Shown here: piece by piece, positions 26,810 to 35,559 of the stretch
Position numbering within the stretch: the stretch's first letter is position 1
How the letters are laid out: the number at the start of each line of letters is the position of its first letter
Source of the DNA: Candidatus Kapaibacterium sp.
GTDB lineage: Bacteria > Bacteroidota > Ignavibacteria > Kapaibacteriales > UBA2268
NCBI GenBank assembly: GCA_028376765.1
Contig: JAONBD010000003.1
Location: 1-64,000 of the forward strand
Length of the DNA: 64,000 nucleotides
Direction of reading: 5' to 3'
Made by a program: the position numbers and the translations under genes
The notes under the pieces: model-generated
The model's input: the letters and a program-made list of their open reading frames with translations, nothing else
The model's database searches: none
What the model was told of the DNA's origin: nothing

Positions 26810-27508
26810 ATGAAAATTCTATTTTGTCTAATTTTAATAACCTTTAATCTACATTCTGAGGATTCAGAAAGTATACATCAGAATTTTACATTTAGCAGTG
26901 TAGTATTAAGAGGTGTAATAATTGATGTTAGCACTAAAGAAGTTGTTTCATCAAAAATTACTGTAATGGATGAAAATAATAAAGTTCAAAGTAGATTAGA
27001 ATTTAAAGAAGAATTTTTTATTTCAAACTTAACACCTGGAAAGACCTATATTTTAAGAATAGAAAAGCAAGGATATTTTTCACTTGATGAAGAATATACT
27101 GTTCCCCTAACAAATAGCTACAAAGAATTTTCGCATGATTATGTAATTGAACCAATTCAAGTGGGGTTTAAATATCTTGTAGATGTGGTTCCATTCGATA
27201 AAGGAAAAAGCGAGTTAAAAGCTAATATAGATTATTTATTTCTAGATTTAGTGAAAATAATGAGAAAATACAGGAAAGCAAAATTTCAAATCGAAGTATA
27301 CCCAAAATCAGAAAATCCTAATGATACTGATATAGCTAAAGCTAGAGGCGAAGTGTTTAAAAAATATTTTGTTGATAAAAGAATTCGTGCATCTCTTACA
27401 AATGTTCATTACGAAATAACTGACCCGCAATACCCACCACCAGTTAAAAAACGAGCCAAAGGCAAGAGCTATAAAGGTAGTATTTACTTAAAGGTTTTAA
27501 GCATTTAA
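26810..27508 (+). CDS. Periplasmic protein with carboxypeptidase-regulatory-like and OmpA-like domains, copy 2
   Basis: The 232-residue paralogue of the gene before it shows the same order: signal segment, beta-sandwich (FISNLTPGKTYILRIEKQGY), OmpA-like C-terminus (VVPFDKGKSEL, FQIEVYPKSE, ARGEVFKKYFV) and an almost identical end (PPVKKRAKGKSYKGSIYLKV). The HTD peptidoglycan-contact motif is more degraded than in copy 1 and only the Arg is clearly retained. The shared KRAKGKxYKGSIYLKV ending is not typical of OmpA and may be a family mark. Its stop shares a base with the next start (TAATG). Confidence 0.65.
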   Translation: MKILFCLILITFNLHSEDSESIHQNFTFSSVVLRGVIIDVSTKEVVSSKITVMDENNKVQSRLEFKEEFFISNLTPGKTYILRIEKQGYFSLDEEYTVPLTNSYKEFSHDYVIEPIQVGFKYLVDVVPFDKGKSELKANIDYLFLDLVKIMRKYRKAKFQIEVYPKSENPNDTDIAKARGEVFKKYFVDKRIRASLTNVHYEITDPQYPPPVKKRAKGKSYKGSIYLKVLSI

Positions 27509-28167
27509 TGTATTTATTTGTTGATACAGAAACAACAGGGCTTCCACTAAAATGGAATGCACCCTTAAAAGATTTGAAAAACTGGCCAAGGTTAGTTCAA
27601 ATTGCTTGGTTGGAATATGATAAATTTGGCAATTTATTAACCCAAGGTGATTATATTATCACCCCTAAAAATTTTGAGATTCCTGAACAATCTTCCAGAA
27701 TACATAAAATTACTAGCAAGATTGCTAAAGAAAGAGGTAATGATCTAAAAGCTGTATTAAATGTTTTTAATTCTATCATAGAAAAATCTGAATTTATTGT
27801 TGCTCATAATATTGATTTTGATGAGAAAATAATTGGGGCAGAATTTTTAAGAGAATATATTAAAACAGATCTACACTCAAAAAAACTGTTTTGCACCATG
27901 AAATCTACTGTTGATTTTATGAAGATCCCATCATCCAAAGGTGGTTTTCGCTATCCAGGTTTGGGCGACCTTTACAGAAAATTATTCGGAAAGAGCTTTG
28001 CAGATTCACATAATGCACTTGCTGATATTAAGAGCACAGCAGAAATCTTTTGGAAGTTAAAAGCTGATGGTGTTATAGATCCCAATAATGATTTCAATAA
28101 GCCAGTCAAAAATGATTCTGTTAAAGAAACAAAGGATAATGGAGAAGCCAGTATTTCCCTATTCTGA
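27508..28167 (+). CDS. DnaQ-family 3'-5' exonuclease (DEDDh)
   Basis: The 219-residue protein has the DEDDh exonuclease motifs: Exo I VDTETTG (Asp6, Glu8), Exo II HNIDFDEKI, and Exo III SHNALADIKST with the catalytic His and Asp. This is the fold of the DNA polymerase III epsilon proofreading subunit, RNase T and free-standing nucleases. Length and a charged C-terminal tail without a clear clamp-binding motif leave its exact role open. It starts on the last base of the preceding stop and its end overlaps the next gene by 29 bp, so it is in an operon. Confidence 0.88.
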   Translation: MYLFVDTETTGLPLKWNAPLKDLKNWPRLVQIAWLEYDKFGNLLTQGDYIITPKNFEIPEQSSRIHKITSKIAKERGNDLKAVLNVFNSIIEKSEFIVAHNIDFDEKIIGAEFLREYIKTDLHSKKLFCTMKSTVDFMKIPSSKGGFRYPGLGDLYRKLFGKSFADSHNALADIKSTAEIFWKLKADGVIDPNNDFNKPVKNDSVKETKDNGEASISLF

Positions 28168-29131
28168 AAGGCTTAATTCCATTGATTTAGCTAAAACTTT
28201 TGCAGTTTTACTAATGATTTTTGGGCATACCATATCCGAATTTACAATTTCGTCCGATTCTTTTTTTAATTCAAAAATAGGTACATTTTGGTATTTCTTT
28301 AGGGGTATAACAGCACCACTATTTTTGCTTAGCTCAGGTATTTTATATTCTTATAATTACCATAAAACTACCCTGTTTATTAAATTAAAAAAAGTGATTT
28401 TGATTACTATTTTAGCATTTGCAATGCATGTTCCAATTTTTAATGGATCATGGGAAGAGTTTTACAGAATAGACATATTACATTTATTTGCACTTTTATT
28501 TTTATTAAGTTCATTTATCTTAAAACCTTTACAAAGTAATAATTATACTTATATTAAGAGAGAAGCCATAAAAGTAATACTACTTGTACTCATAATAGCC
28601 ATAGGAATTGGTGAGCAATCCTTTTTTAATTATCACCCTGAAACCATACACCCTTTAATTATCAATTTCATTAACCCAAATGAAAATTCATTATTTCCTA
28701 TTTTCCCTTTTGCAATATATTTTTTAACAGGTTTAATAGGAGGCATTTTAATCAGGCAGAAAAATGATGGATTTAAAAATATTGTAGCATCATTTATTTT
28801 TTTAGTTATTGGGATTAATTATTTTGATGAAACACCGCCATATATTTTTATTTTAACTGTTATAATAGCTATTGTTCTTCTCTTGAGTGGATTTACTAGG
28901 CTTGTAAAAAAATCAAAAAGGTATATTAAATTTATAAGTAATAATTCACTTTGGTTTTACATTTCTCACTTATTACTTATATATGGACATAATTCATTGA
29001 TTGGTGTGGGTAGTTTTATAAGTAGTAAATCATTATCAATTTATGAGTCGCTAGTATTAAGTAGTTTTATAATAATAACATGTTACTTTATCATAATGAA
29101 GATTACTAGGTTAATATCCAAAAGATCTTAA
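28139..29131 (+). CDS. Multi-pass membrane acyltransferase-like protein (HGSNAT/DUF1624-type)
   Basis: Hydrophobicity shows about 9-10 membrane segments. The first carries SIDLAKTFAVLLMIFGHTISEF, the start motif of the heparan-alpha-glucosaminide N-acetyltransferase (DUF1624)/acyltransferase-3-like families, with the conserved His after the first helix and FRGITAPLFLLSSG in the next. Such proteins move acyl groups across the inner membrane onto sugars. I chose the ATG at 28139, which overlaps the exonuclease gene by 29 bp; an in-frame ATG at 28088 adds a non-conserved polar leader. Substrate unknown. Its 3' end overlaps era convergently by 21 bp. Confidence 0.7.
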   Translation: MEKPVFPYSERLNSIDLAKTFAVLLMIFGHTISEFTISSDSFFNSKIGTFWYFFRGITAPLFLLSSGILYSYNYHKTTLFIKLKKVILITILAFAMHVPIFNGSWEEFYRIDILHLFALLFLLSSFILKPLQSNNYTYIKREAIKVILLVLIIAIGIGEQSFFNYHPETIHPLIINFINPNENSLFPIFPFAIYFLTGLIGGILIRQKNDGFKNIVASFIFLVIGINYFDETPPYIFILTVIIAIVLLLSGFTRLVKKSKRYIKFISNNSLWFYISHLLLIYGHNSLIGVGSFISSKSLSIYESLVLSSFIIITCYFIIMKITRLISKRS

Positions 29132-30001
29132 GTGAGATTTATTATTTCTCCAATCCTTTCTTACCTTAACAAAGATTTCTAAATATACATCCATACCCAA
29201 AAGTTCTTCAATTTCTTTTCGAGCGTATTGTCCAATATTTTTAATCATTGCACCACCCTTACCAATTAGTATTTTCTTCTGATTATCTCTTTCAACGATA
29301 ATTTCGGCATGGATATACCACTTACCTTTTTCTCGTTCTTTAAATTCCAAAATTGATACTTCCGTAGAATAAGGAATTTCTTCTTTAAAGCTAAAAAAGA
29401 TTTGCTCTCTTATAAGCTCAGAAACAAAAAATCTTTGTGGTTCGGTACTCAAAAGTTCAGGATCGTAATAAAAAGGATTTTCAGGAATGTATTGGCTAAT
29501 AGCTTTTATTACATTGTCTAAATTTTCTTTTGATTTAGCTGAAATTGGTACAATTTGATCAAAAGTCCCCTCATCATAGAATTTTTTGATTAATGGGAGA
29601 GTTTCTTTCACATCTTTTTTTAGGTCAATTTTATTGAGAATTAAAATTTTAGGTTTTTTAAAATTCTCAAAAATTTGTTTACTAATAGGATCAGGGAATT
29701 TATCAAGTTCCAGTTTAGCAATGTCTTGTATATATACCATAAGGTCAGCATCATCCAAAGATGAATTTACAAAGTTCATCATTGATCTTTGCATTTCATA
29801 TTTTGGTTTAAGTAAGCCGGGAGTATCAAAGAATATTATTTGAGTATCATCATTATTATAAATACCAAGTACTCTTTTCCTAGTAGTTTGGGGTTTGGGA
29901 GACACTATTGATAGTTTATAATCTAAAAGCCCATTAAGTAAAGTAGATTTTCCAGCGTTAGGTTTCCCAATAATTACAGCATATCCTGCTTTAGTTTTCA
30001 T
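29111..30001 (-). CDS. era: GTPase Era (30S ribosome assembly)
   Basis: The 296-residue protein has the Era GTPase motifs: G1 GKPNAGKST (residues 12-20), the switch region PQTTRKRVLGI, G3 DTPG, G4 NKID and G5 SAKS. A C-terminal KH domain with a GGAMIKNIGQYAR loop follows, which binds the 3' end of 16S rRNA. It is the expected length and complete. Era acts in 30S maturation and cell-cycle coupling. The gene lies 5 bp downstream of the DUF3098 gene on the minus strand, a common neighbour in Bacteroidota. Confidence 0.97.
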   Translation of the reverse strand: MKTKAGYAVIIGKPNAGKSTLLNGLLDYKLSIVSPKPQTTRKRVLGIYNNDDTQIIFFDTPGLLKPKYEMQRSMMNFVNSSLDDADLMVYIQDIAKLELDKFPDPISKQIFENFKKPKILILNKIDLKKDVKETLPLIKKFYDEGTFDQIVPISAKSKENLDNVIKAISQYIPENPFYYDPELLSTEPQRFFVSELIREQIFFSFKEEIPYSTEVSILEFKEREKGKWYIHAEIIVERDNQKKILIGKGGAMIKNIGQYARKEIEELLGMDVYLEIFVKVRKDWRNNKSHLRSFGY

Positions 30002-30006
30002 TATTA

Positions 30007-30324
30007 TTAACCTTGCTGCTCTTGTGACTTACCAAAGAATTTATAAATTCCGTAGGGTATAATAACACAATAGCCAAGAATCAATAAAAATGGACCAAGA
30101 ACAATTGCTGTAAAGCTATTCCAATTCCCATCAGGAACAGCATATTCATCGCCTTTTCCACCAAAATACATTGCAGAGTAACCAGCTAGGATTACAATTA
30201 ATCCTACTGCGAGTATTTTAAAATTTTGGGCTGTTAGTGGAAAACTCCACTCAACTTTTGATTTTACTGAAGAATTAAAATTCTTTTTTTCAGTAACGGA
30301 TACTTTTCTAACTTTTTTAGCCAT
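30007..30324 (-). CDS. DUF3098 two-helix membrane protein
   Basis: This 105-residue protein has a basic N-terminus, then PLTAQNFKILAVGLIVILAGY and a second segment FTAIVLGPFLLILGYCVIIPYGIY, the DUF3098 pattern of two transmembrane helices joined by a short loop. The family is almost restricted to Bacteroidota and has no known function; in relatives it often sits near cell-division or undecaprenyl-phosphate genes. Here it precedes era by 5 bp. Two TAnnTTTG boxes lie upstream. Confidence 0.8.
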   Translation of the reverse strand: MAKKVRKVSVTEKKNFNSSVKSKVEWSFPLTAQNFKILAVGLIVILAGYSAMYFGGKGDEYAVPDGNWNSFTAIVLGPFLLILGYCVIIPYGIYKFFGKSQEQQG

Positions 30325-30350
30325 ATCTTCTTATATTCGTAATTAAAGTT

Positions 30351-30366
30351 CAAAAATACAAAATTA
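30351..30366 (-). promoter_or_regulatory. Candidate -7 boxes for the DUF3098-era transcript
   Basis: Two adjoining minus-strand matches to TAnnTTTG, TAATTTTG (30366-30359) and TATTTTTG (30358-30351), lie 27-42 bases before the ATG. Confidence 0.35.
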
Positions 30367-30377
30367 AACAATTAACT

Positions 30378-31088
30378 ATGTCAGAAAACGAAGAAATAAA
30401 AGGAAAGTTGTTTGTAGTAGCAACTCCTATCGGAAATCCAGAGGATATTAGCCAAAGAGCTATTCATGTTATTAGAATGTCAGATTTTGTAATCTGTGAA
30501 GAATACAAAGAAGGTGCTAGACTTTTGGCAGGAATTAAGTTAAACAAAGAGCTGATAAAATATAACGAACATAGCGGTTTGGAAGATATAATTAATATTA
30601 TCGATTTAATAAAAGAAGGTAAAAAATTAGCATTAATAAGCGATTGTGGAACTCCAGCTATTGCTGATCCAGGGCATGATTTAATAAGAGCATGTATAAA
30701 AAATAATTATAATATGGAAGTTGTTCCAGGTGCAAGTTCACCGCTAACAGCTTTGCTTTACAGTGGATTTGATAGTTCAGAATTTCTTTTTGCTGGCTTT
30801 TTAGGTAGAACCGAAGAGGATAGAATTAGAAAACTTAAAGAACTAAGTAGCCAAACTAGAACTGTAATTCTATTAGAAACCCCTTACAGGCTCAAAAATT
30901 TCTTAGCATCTGCAAGTAAAGTTTTACCAAATAGGCATGCGTATATTGGTTTTAATTTGACTTATGCCTATGAATCGCATCATTACGGAACTTTTGAAGA
31001 ACTAAATGATAAATTCAAAGATCAAAGATTAAAAGCTGAATTTGTGGTTGTTTTTGAGGGAAGAGGTGGTTCCAGAGTAGCTTATTAA
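30378..31088 (+). CDS. RsmI-like tetrapyrrole-methylase-fold rRNA methyltransferase
   Basis: The 236-residue protein begins KLFVVATPIGNPEDISQRAI, the RsmI signature (ribose methylation of 16S rRNA C1402), with ALISDCGTPAIADPGHDLI and VPGASSPLTALLYSGF for SAM binding. It is shorter than classical RsmI (about 280 residues), lacks the C-terminal wHTH-like part, and carries CEEYKEGARLL where RsmI has an E-D-T-R motif. It may be a second, diverged paralogue with another RNA target. It overlaps the convergent TPR gene by 4 bp. Confidence 0.78.
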   Translation: MSENEEIKGKLFVVATPIGNPEDISQRAIHVIRMSDFVICEEYKEGARLLAGIKLNKELIKYNEHSGLEDIINIIDLIKEGKKLALISDCGTPAIADPGHDLIRACIKNNYNMEVVPGASSPLTALLYSGFDSSEFLFAGFLGRTEEDRIRKLKELSSQTRTVILLETPYRLKNFLASASKVLPNRHAYIGFNLTYAYESHHYGTFEELNDKFKDQRLKAEFVVVFEGRGGSRVAY

Positions 31089-32389
31089 TACTTAACCGTA
31101 AAATCCATTTTATTTAACCATTTTCTAATTCTATCAGAAGATTCATCATTAGGTTTTAATCTCAAATAATCATTAAAATCATCTGCAGCATCTTTATCTT
31201 CTTTCATTTGCCTGAAGGTTACCCCTCTGTTTAGATATGATTGAGCATAATCTGGATTTAATTCGATTGCTAGAGTATAATCTTCTAAGGCTTTTTTGTA
31301 GTAACGCATTTTCATATATGCGTTGCCACGCCCAATGTATGCACCAAGAAGTTTATTATTCTGAGCTAATGCTTTTGAAAAGTCTTTAATTGCTTCTTTG
31401 TGTCTTGCCAGATTTGCATTTGCATTTGCTCTACCAAAAAATGCGGCAAAAAACTTGGGTTCAATATTAACTGCTTCAGTGTAATCAGCAATTGCAGCAA
31501 TAAAGTCCTTGGTATTAAAATTTGCATTAGCCCTGTTATAATAATAATTAGGGTTTTTTCTATTAAAAGATATAGCTTTAGTATAGTCTCCAATTGCAAG
31601 TTCATATCTTTTGGTTGCAAAATGTGCTATTCCTCTATTATTATAAGCTTCTTCGTGATCAGGTTTGATTTTAATTACTTGATTATAGTCGATTAGAGCT
31701 TTATCAAAATCTCTCATTTTTGAATAAATCATACCCCTGTAGTTAAATGCTAGGTATGATTGTGGATCAATGGATACAGCTTTAGTATAATCACTAATCG
31801 CTTCTTTAAATTTCTTTTGATTACCATAGGTAATCCCTCTCGAAATATATGATTTTGGATCTTTTGGGGTAAGCTGAATTACTTTAGAATAGTCGCTAAT
31901 TGCCTCATCATATTTTTTGAGCATGAATTGAATATTACCTCTTTGCTGAAAGGCTAAAGTATAGGTTTCATTAAGCTCAAGTGTTCTTTGGTAATCAGCG
32001 AGTGCTTCCTGATATTGTTTTAAACCTTGTTTAGCTAATGCTCTTTTGTAAAAAGCAAAATAGAAATCTGGGTTTTGTTCAATTGCTTCATTAAAATCCT
32101 TTAAGGCATCATTATAATTTCCAACTTCGAGATAGGAACTGCCTCTTTTGAAATGAGCAAATGAAAAATTTGGATTTAATGTTATAGTATTTGTAAAATC
32201 TCTAATTGATTCTTTAAATTTCTTTACAGCCATAAGGGTAGTCCCACGCTTGAAGTGTGCGTATGCTGCCTGAGGGTTTATAGCAATGGATTTTGTGTAA
32301 CATTCTATAGCTTCTTTAAAGCTTTCGTGTTTAACATTTTCATCGCCTTTTTCGACCCAACTCTCCGCTTCTCTTATTTCACTACTCAT
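31085..32389 (-). CDS. Tetratricopeptide repeat protein
   Basis: The 434-residue protein is built almost wholly of about 12 TPR units of 34 residues (e.g. FAHFKRGSSYLEVGNYNDALKDFNEAIEQNPDF pattern, quoted in outline), each with the small and aromatic positions W/Y-G-Y-A-P of the consensus. No signal peptide, membrane segment or extra domain is present, so a cytoplasmic scaffold is likely. The binding partner is unknown. It converges on the RsmI-like gene and is divergent from nadC by 73 bp. Confidence 0.88.
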   Translation of the reverse strand: MSSEIREAESWVEKGDENVKHESFKEAIECYTKSIAINPQAAYAHFKRGTTLMAVKKFKESIRDFTNTITLNPNFSFAHFKRGSSYLEVGNYNDALKDFNEAIEQNPDFYFAFYKRALAKQGLKQYQEALADYQRTLELNETYTLAFQQRGNIQFMLKKYDEAISDYSKVIQLTPKDPKSYISRGITYGNQKKFKEAISDYTKAVSIDPQSYLAFNYRGMIYSKMRDFDKALIDYNQVIKIKPDHEEAYNNRGIAHFATKRYELAIGDYTKAISFNRKNPNYYYNRANANFNTKDFIAAIADYTEAVNIEPKFFAAFFGRANANANLARHKEAIKDFSKALAQNNKLLGAYIGRGNAYMKMRYYKKALEDYTLAIELNPDYAQSYLNRGVTFRQMKEDKDAADDFNDYLRLKPNDESSDRIRKWLNKMDFTVKY

Positions 32390-32462
32390 CTTCTCTTTTG
32401 AAATTTAAGACTAAACTGTATATTGCAATTTGAGAAATTAAATTAACAAATTTTATATAAAT

Positions 32463-33323
32463 ATGCTATATAAACAAATCAATTTTATAAACGAAGAAAC
32501 TGCAAAATATCATATAAGAAATTTTATTGAAGAAGATTCTCCAAATGGAGATGTTACGGGTGATAGTATTTTTGATGGTAGTGAGCTATCAAAGGCACAA
32601 GTATACTGTAAATCTGACACTGTTTTAGCTGGTGTTGGGCTAATCAAATTATTTTTTGAAGAAGATACGAGTGTTAACGAAATTTTTAAAGATGGAGACA
32701 AGTTAAATGTAGGTTCTGTTATTGCTGAGATAAATGGCAAAACCAGTACAATACTTAAAATGGAAAGACTATTTTTAAATCTACTGCAAAGAATGTGCGG
32801 AATAGCATATAATACTAGCAAGATGGTTGAAATAGCGAAGCCTTTTAATGTTGAAGTACTTGATACTAGAAAAACAACACCAGGGCTCCGAATGTTTGAA
32901 AAATATTCTGTTTTTGCTGGTGGAGGTACAAACCATAGATATGACCTTTCATCTGGAATACTAATTAAAGATAACCATATAGCAGCAAGTGGTGGAATCT
33001 CTAATGCTTTAAAGAAAGTAAAATCTAAAGTAAGCGGTTTACCAATTGAAATTGAAATTGATACTTTTAGTCAACTTGAAGAAGCTTTGAGCGAAGGTGT
33101 TGATGCACTCTTACTGGATAATTTCAGCCCTGATGACACTAAAAAAGCAGTTTCATTAATACGGAGTAGTCCAAACGGAGAGAAAATTTATGTAGAATCA
33201 AGTGGAGGAATTGATTTATCAAATATAAATTCTTATGTTGTAACTGGAATTAATGCAGTGTCATCGGGAGCAATTACACACAGTGTTAGTTCTGCAGACA
33301 TAAGCTTAGATTTCAAATATTAA
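32463..33323 (+). CDS. nadC: Nicotinate-nucleotide diphosphorylase (carboxylating)
   Basis: The 286-residue protein has quinolinate phosphoribosyltransferase motifs: EDSPNGDVTGDS, the core LNLLQRMCGIAYNTSK, LDTRKTTPGLRMFEKYSVFAGGG (cut here; quinolinate and PRPP contacts), HRYDLSSGILIKDNHI and ESSGGIDLSNI. It makes nicotinate mononucleotide from quinolinate and PRPP in de novo NAD synthesis; with nadK at 25 kb the window supplies two NAD(P) steps, although not adjacent. The stop lies 13 bp before the HiPIP start, with a Shine-Dalgarno sequence between. Confidence 0.95.
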   Translation: MLYKQINFINEETAKYHIRNFIEEDSPNGDVTGDSIFDGSELSKAQVYCKSDTVLAGVGLIKLFFEEDTSVNEIFKDGDKLNVGSVIAEINGKTSTILKMERLFLNLLQRMCGIAYNTSKMVEIAKPFNVEVLDTRKTTPGLRMFEKYSVFAGGGTNHRYDLSSGILIKDNHIAASGGISNALKKVKSKVSGLPIEIEIDTFSQLEEALSEGVDALLLDNFSPDDTKKAVSLIRSSPNGEKIYVESSGGIDLSNINSYVVTGINAVSSGAITHSVSSADISLDFKY

Positions 33324-33336
33324 GGAGATGTGTTCA

Positions 33337-33789
33337 ATGTCAGAAGAACAAAACAAAATATTTTCTCGAAGAGACCTTTTAAAAAGTGCTGTGAGTGGTG
33401 TTGCAGTTATTAGTGGTATGGCAGTAATTACTGCTTGTGGAGGTTCTTCAAAAAAAGCAGAACCAGAAGCAATGCCCGAAGAAAAAAAGCCTGATGAGGC
33501 TGTTCAAGAAAAAGTAGCTGAAAAGCCTGAATCTGATATGGCTGCAAATGAAGCTGCTTCAAATGACCCTTGCTCAGATTTAACTGGAGTTGCAGAAGAC
33601 GAAGTTAAAAAAAGAAATACTATTTATCAGTACAAAGAAGTTTCTGATAAAGAAGGACAAATGTGTCAAAATTGCCAACTTTACAACAAAGCATCGGATG
33701 AAGGCTCTTGTGGTGGTTGCCAATTGTTCAAAGGTCCTGTACAGTCAAATGGCTGGTGCGTATCATGGGTGAAAAATCCTAAAGCATAA
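33337..33789 (+). CDS. Tat-exported HiPIP (high-potential iron-sulfur) lipoprotein
   Basis: I chose the ATG at 33337 because AAGGAG (33322-33327) stands nine bases before it; the in-frame ATG at 33328 directly abuts the SD. The 150-residue product has a twin-arginine signal (SRRDLLKS), a hydrophobic core, and a lipobox-like ITAC. An acidic/Ala-rich linker of ~60 residues leads to a C-terminal HiPIP domain with CQNCQLY, GGCQLFKGPV and NGWC, the four cysteines for a [4Fe-4S] cluster; one extra Cys precedes the third. A periplasmic membrane-tethered electron carrier is predicted. A terminator follows. Confidence 0.88.
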   Translation: MSEEQNKIFSRRDLLKSAVSGVAVISGMAVITACGGSSKKAEPEAMPEEKKPDEAVQEKVAEKPESDMAANEAASNDPCSDLTGVAEDEVKKRNTIYQYKEVSDKEGQMCQNCQLYNKASDEGSCGGCQLFKGPVQSNGWCVSWVKNPKA

Positions 33790-33797
33790 ATTATATT

Positions 33798-33822
33798 AAG
33801 GCGAATTTAATTCGCCTTTTTT
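33798..33822 (+). terminator. Rho-independent terminator after the HiPIP gene
   Basis: AAGGCGAA pairs perfectly with TTCGCCTT around a five-base loop and is followed by a T run, 8 bp after the HiPIP stop codon. Confidence 0.85.
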
Positions 33823-33886
33823 ATTTAACAATCCTATCCTAAGTAAGCACTCCAAAATTTATTTTAATAAATAATTATATTGATTT

Positions 33887-35068
33887 ATGTTAAGCAAAGA
33901 GCTGATTGAACATGTTTTTAAGGCATTTTCTGTTGAAAGATGGAATGATAAACTACGGCCTATACCCTTAATCCAAATGGATAAGCACGCTCATAAAATG
34001 ATGATAGCTTATGTTCTTGCCCGTTACGAAGAAGATATAGGGAATGAGTTTAGTTGGAGTGATATTATAAAAGGTGGAATTTATGAGCTGTTACGTAGAA
34101 GTGTAATTTCTGATATTCAGTCTCCTGTTTACGAAGAAATTGCTAAAAATAAAAGTTTACTTAGCAAACTAAACTATATGATTTTTAAAGAGGTTGAAAA
34201 CAAAATACCTCAAAAAGAAATACGAGATGAATTTGAACAATATCTGCTTGATAAAGATTCATTACATCCACTTTCCAGAAAAATTCTTGATGGAGCTCAT
34301 AGATATTCTACATATTGGGAATTTCAGATAATTAGGCACGCAAATCCAAATGGTTATTCTATAAGTGATATAGAAATTCAACTGGGTAATCAAATAGAAT
34401 CTTTAAGTGATTTGGAAGGTATAAGAAGATTAAAGAAACGACATAACATTAAAAATTTTGTTGACCTATGTGGCGAGCTTAGATACCAAATTAGATGGGG
34501 ACATTTACCCAGAATACCTTTAACAAGTGTACTTGGTCATTCTTTAATGGTAGCAGTTGTATCTTATTTTTTGACTAAAGAAATAAGCGGAGCTTCGGAA
34601 AAAAGGATTTATAATAACTTTTTCTGTGGTCTGTTTCATGATTTGCCAGAGGTTGTTACAAGGGATATTATAAAACCAGTAAAAAGATCTGTTCCTGGCA
34701 TGAGAGAAGAAATCCAGAAAATTGAACGCAATCTTGCTGAAAAAGAAATCTATCCTCACATAAGAAAGAGCTGGGTAGAAGAAATTAAGTTCTTCACCCA
34801 AGATGAATTTAGATATAAATCTGGAAGCAAAAAATTTGCAAAATATAATGACTTTACAGAGTATATTAAAACAAATGATAACCCATTAGATGGACCACTT
34901 ATAAAAGCTGCCGATGAGTTTTCTGCTTTTTTAGAAGCTTATAATTCTATCAATTATGGAATTAAATCTAAAGAGCTGGAAAATGCAGTTTCTAATTTGC
35001 AATATAAATATAAAGAATCCACTATTTCAGGTTTGGATATCTCTCAACTTTTTGCTTTATATAAATGA
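33887..35068 (+). CDS. HD-domain phosphohydrolase (YfbR-like)
   Basis: The 393-residue protein contains two regions typical of HD-type hydrolases: an N-terminal KHAHKMMIAYVLARYEEDI segment, and a central core with SVLGHSLMVAVVSYFL and FCGLFHDLPEVVTRDIIKPVK, where His-Asp are the metal ligands and E-V-x-T-x-D is the 5'-nucleotidase (YfbR/YGK1) signature. A later AADEFSAFLEAY supplies the final Asp. It is longer than YfbR (199 residues), with an extra N-terminal half. A nucleotide or cyclic-dinucleotide substrate is likely but unproved. Single gene. Confidence 0.78.
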   Translation: MLSKELIEHVFKAFSVERWNDKLRPIPLIQMDKHAHKMMIAYVLARYEEDIGNEFSWSDIIKGGIYELLRRSVISDIQSPVYEEIAKNKSLLSKLNYMIFKEVENKIPQKEIRDEFEQYLLDKDSLHPLSRKILDGAHRYSTYWEFQIIRHANPNGYSISDIEIQLGNQIESLSDLEGIRRLKKRHNIKNFVDLCGELRYQIRWGHLPRIPLTSVLGHSLMVAVVSYFLTKEISGASEKRIYNNFFCGLFHDLPEVVTRDIIKPVKRSVPGMREEIQKIERNLAEKEIYPHIRKSWVEEIKFFTQDEFRYKSGSKKFAKYNDFTEYIKTNDNPLDGPLIKAADEFSAFLEAYNSINYGIKSKELENAVSNLQYKYKESTISGLDISQLFALYK

Positions 35069-35075
35069 AGTTTGG

Positions 35076-35098
35076 TACCTTCTTGATAGGTAGTTTTT
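35076..35098 (+). terminator. Weak hairpin terminator between convergent genes
   Basis: TACCT (35076-35080) pairs with AGGTA (35088-35092) and is followed by GTTTTTATTTT. The stem is only five base pairs, so strength is uncertain. Confidence 0.3.
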
Positions 35099-35516
35099 AT
35101 TTTACTTCAAGTTCTAACACATAGTCTGATTTGTTTATTTCTTTTTTATAAACTGGATAAGGAGAAAGTTCTTTTATTGTCATCTTTAAACTAAGAATTT
35201 CTTTTTCAAGATCTTCAGTCGATAATAATGTTTCTTCTGAATTTCCATTACTATCGCTTACTAACAATTTAATAATTGCTTCACCTTGCCAAAAACAATC
35301 TACCCCAGTTGGGCATCTAGAATCACCTGTTACATCAATAAAGTTTATAATATAATCGATGTTATTAGCAGTATAAAAATATTGGTCTCCTATTGATATT
35401 CGACTTTGCACTTGCTCATTATTATTGTCACTTTTTACATCTGTTAAATCTGTATCAAACTTATTACAAGCAAATAAAGCTATACTGATAATTACTATGC
35501 CTAAAATTTTTCTCAT
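35097..35516 (-). CDS. Small lipoprotein with DSRCPxxVxCxWxG motif
   Basis: The 139-residue product has a signal ending in a lipobox (ALFAC, Cys17) and a single beta-rich domain containing DSRCPTGVDCFWQGEA. That two-cysteine signature defines a widespread uncharacterised family of small periplasmic or outer-membrane lipoproteins; the two cysteines probably form a disulfide. No enzymatic residues are evident. It is convergent with the HD gene and divergent from the barrel gene at 35817. Function unknown. Confidence 0.75.
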   Translation of the reverse strand: MRKILGIVIISIALFACNKFDTDLTDVKSDNNNEQVQSRISIGDQYFYTANNIDYIINFIDVTGDSRCPTGVDCFWQGEAIIKLLVSDSNGNSEETLLSTEDLEKEILSLKMTIKELSPYPVYKKEINKSDYVLELEVK

Positions 35517-35559
35517 TTTCTATTCCTTTTATGTTTATCTAAATAACTCGCTAATCAAA

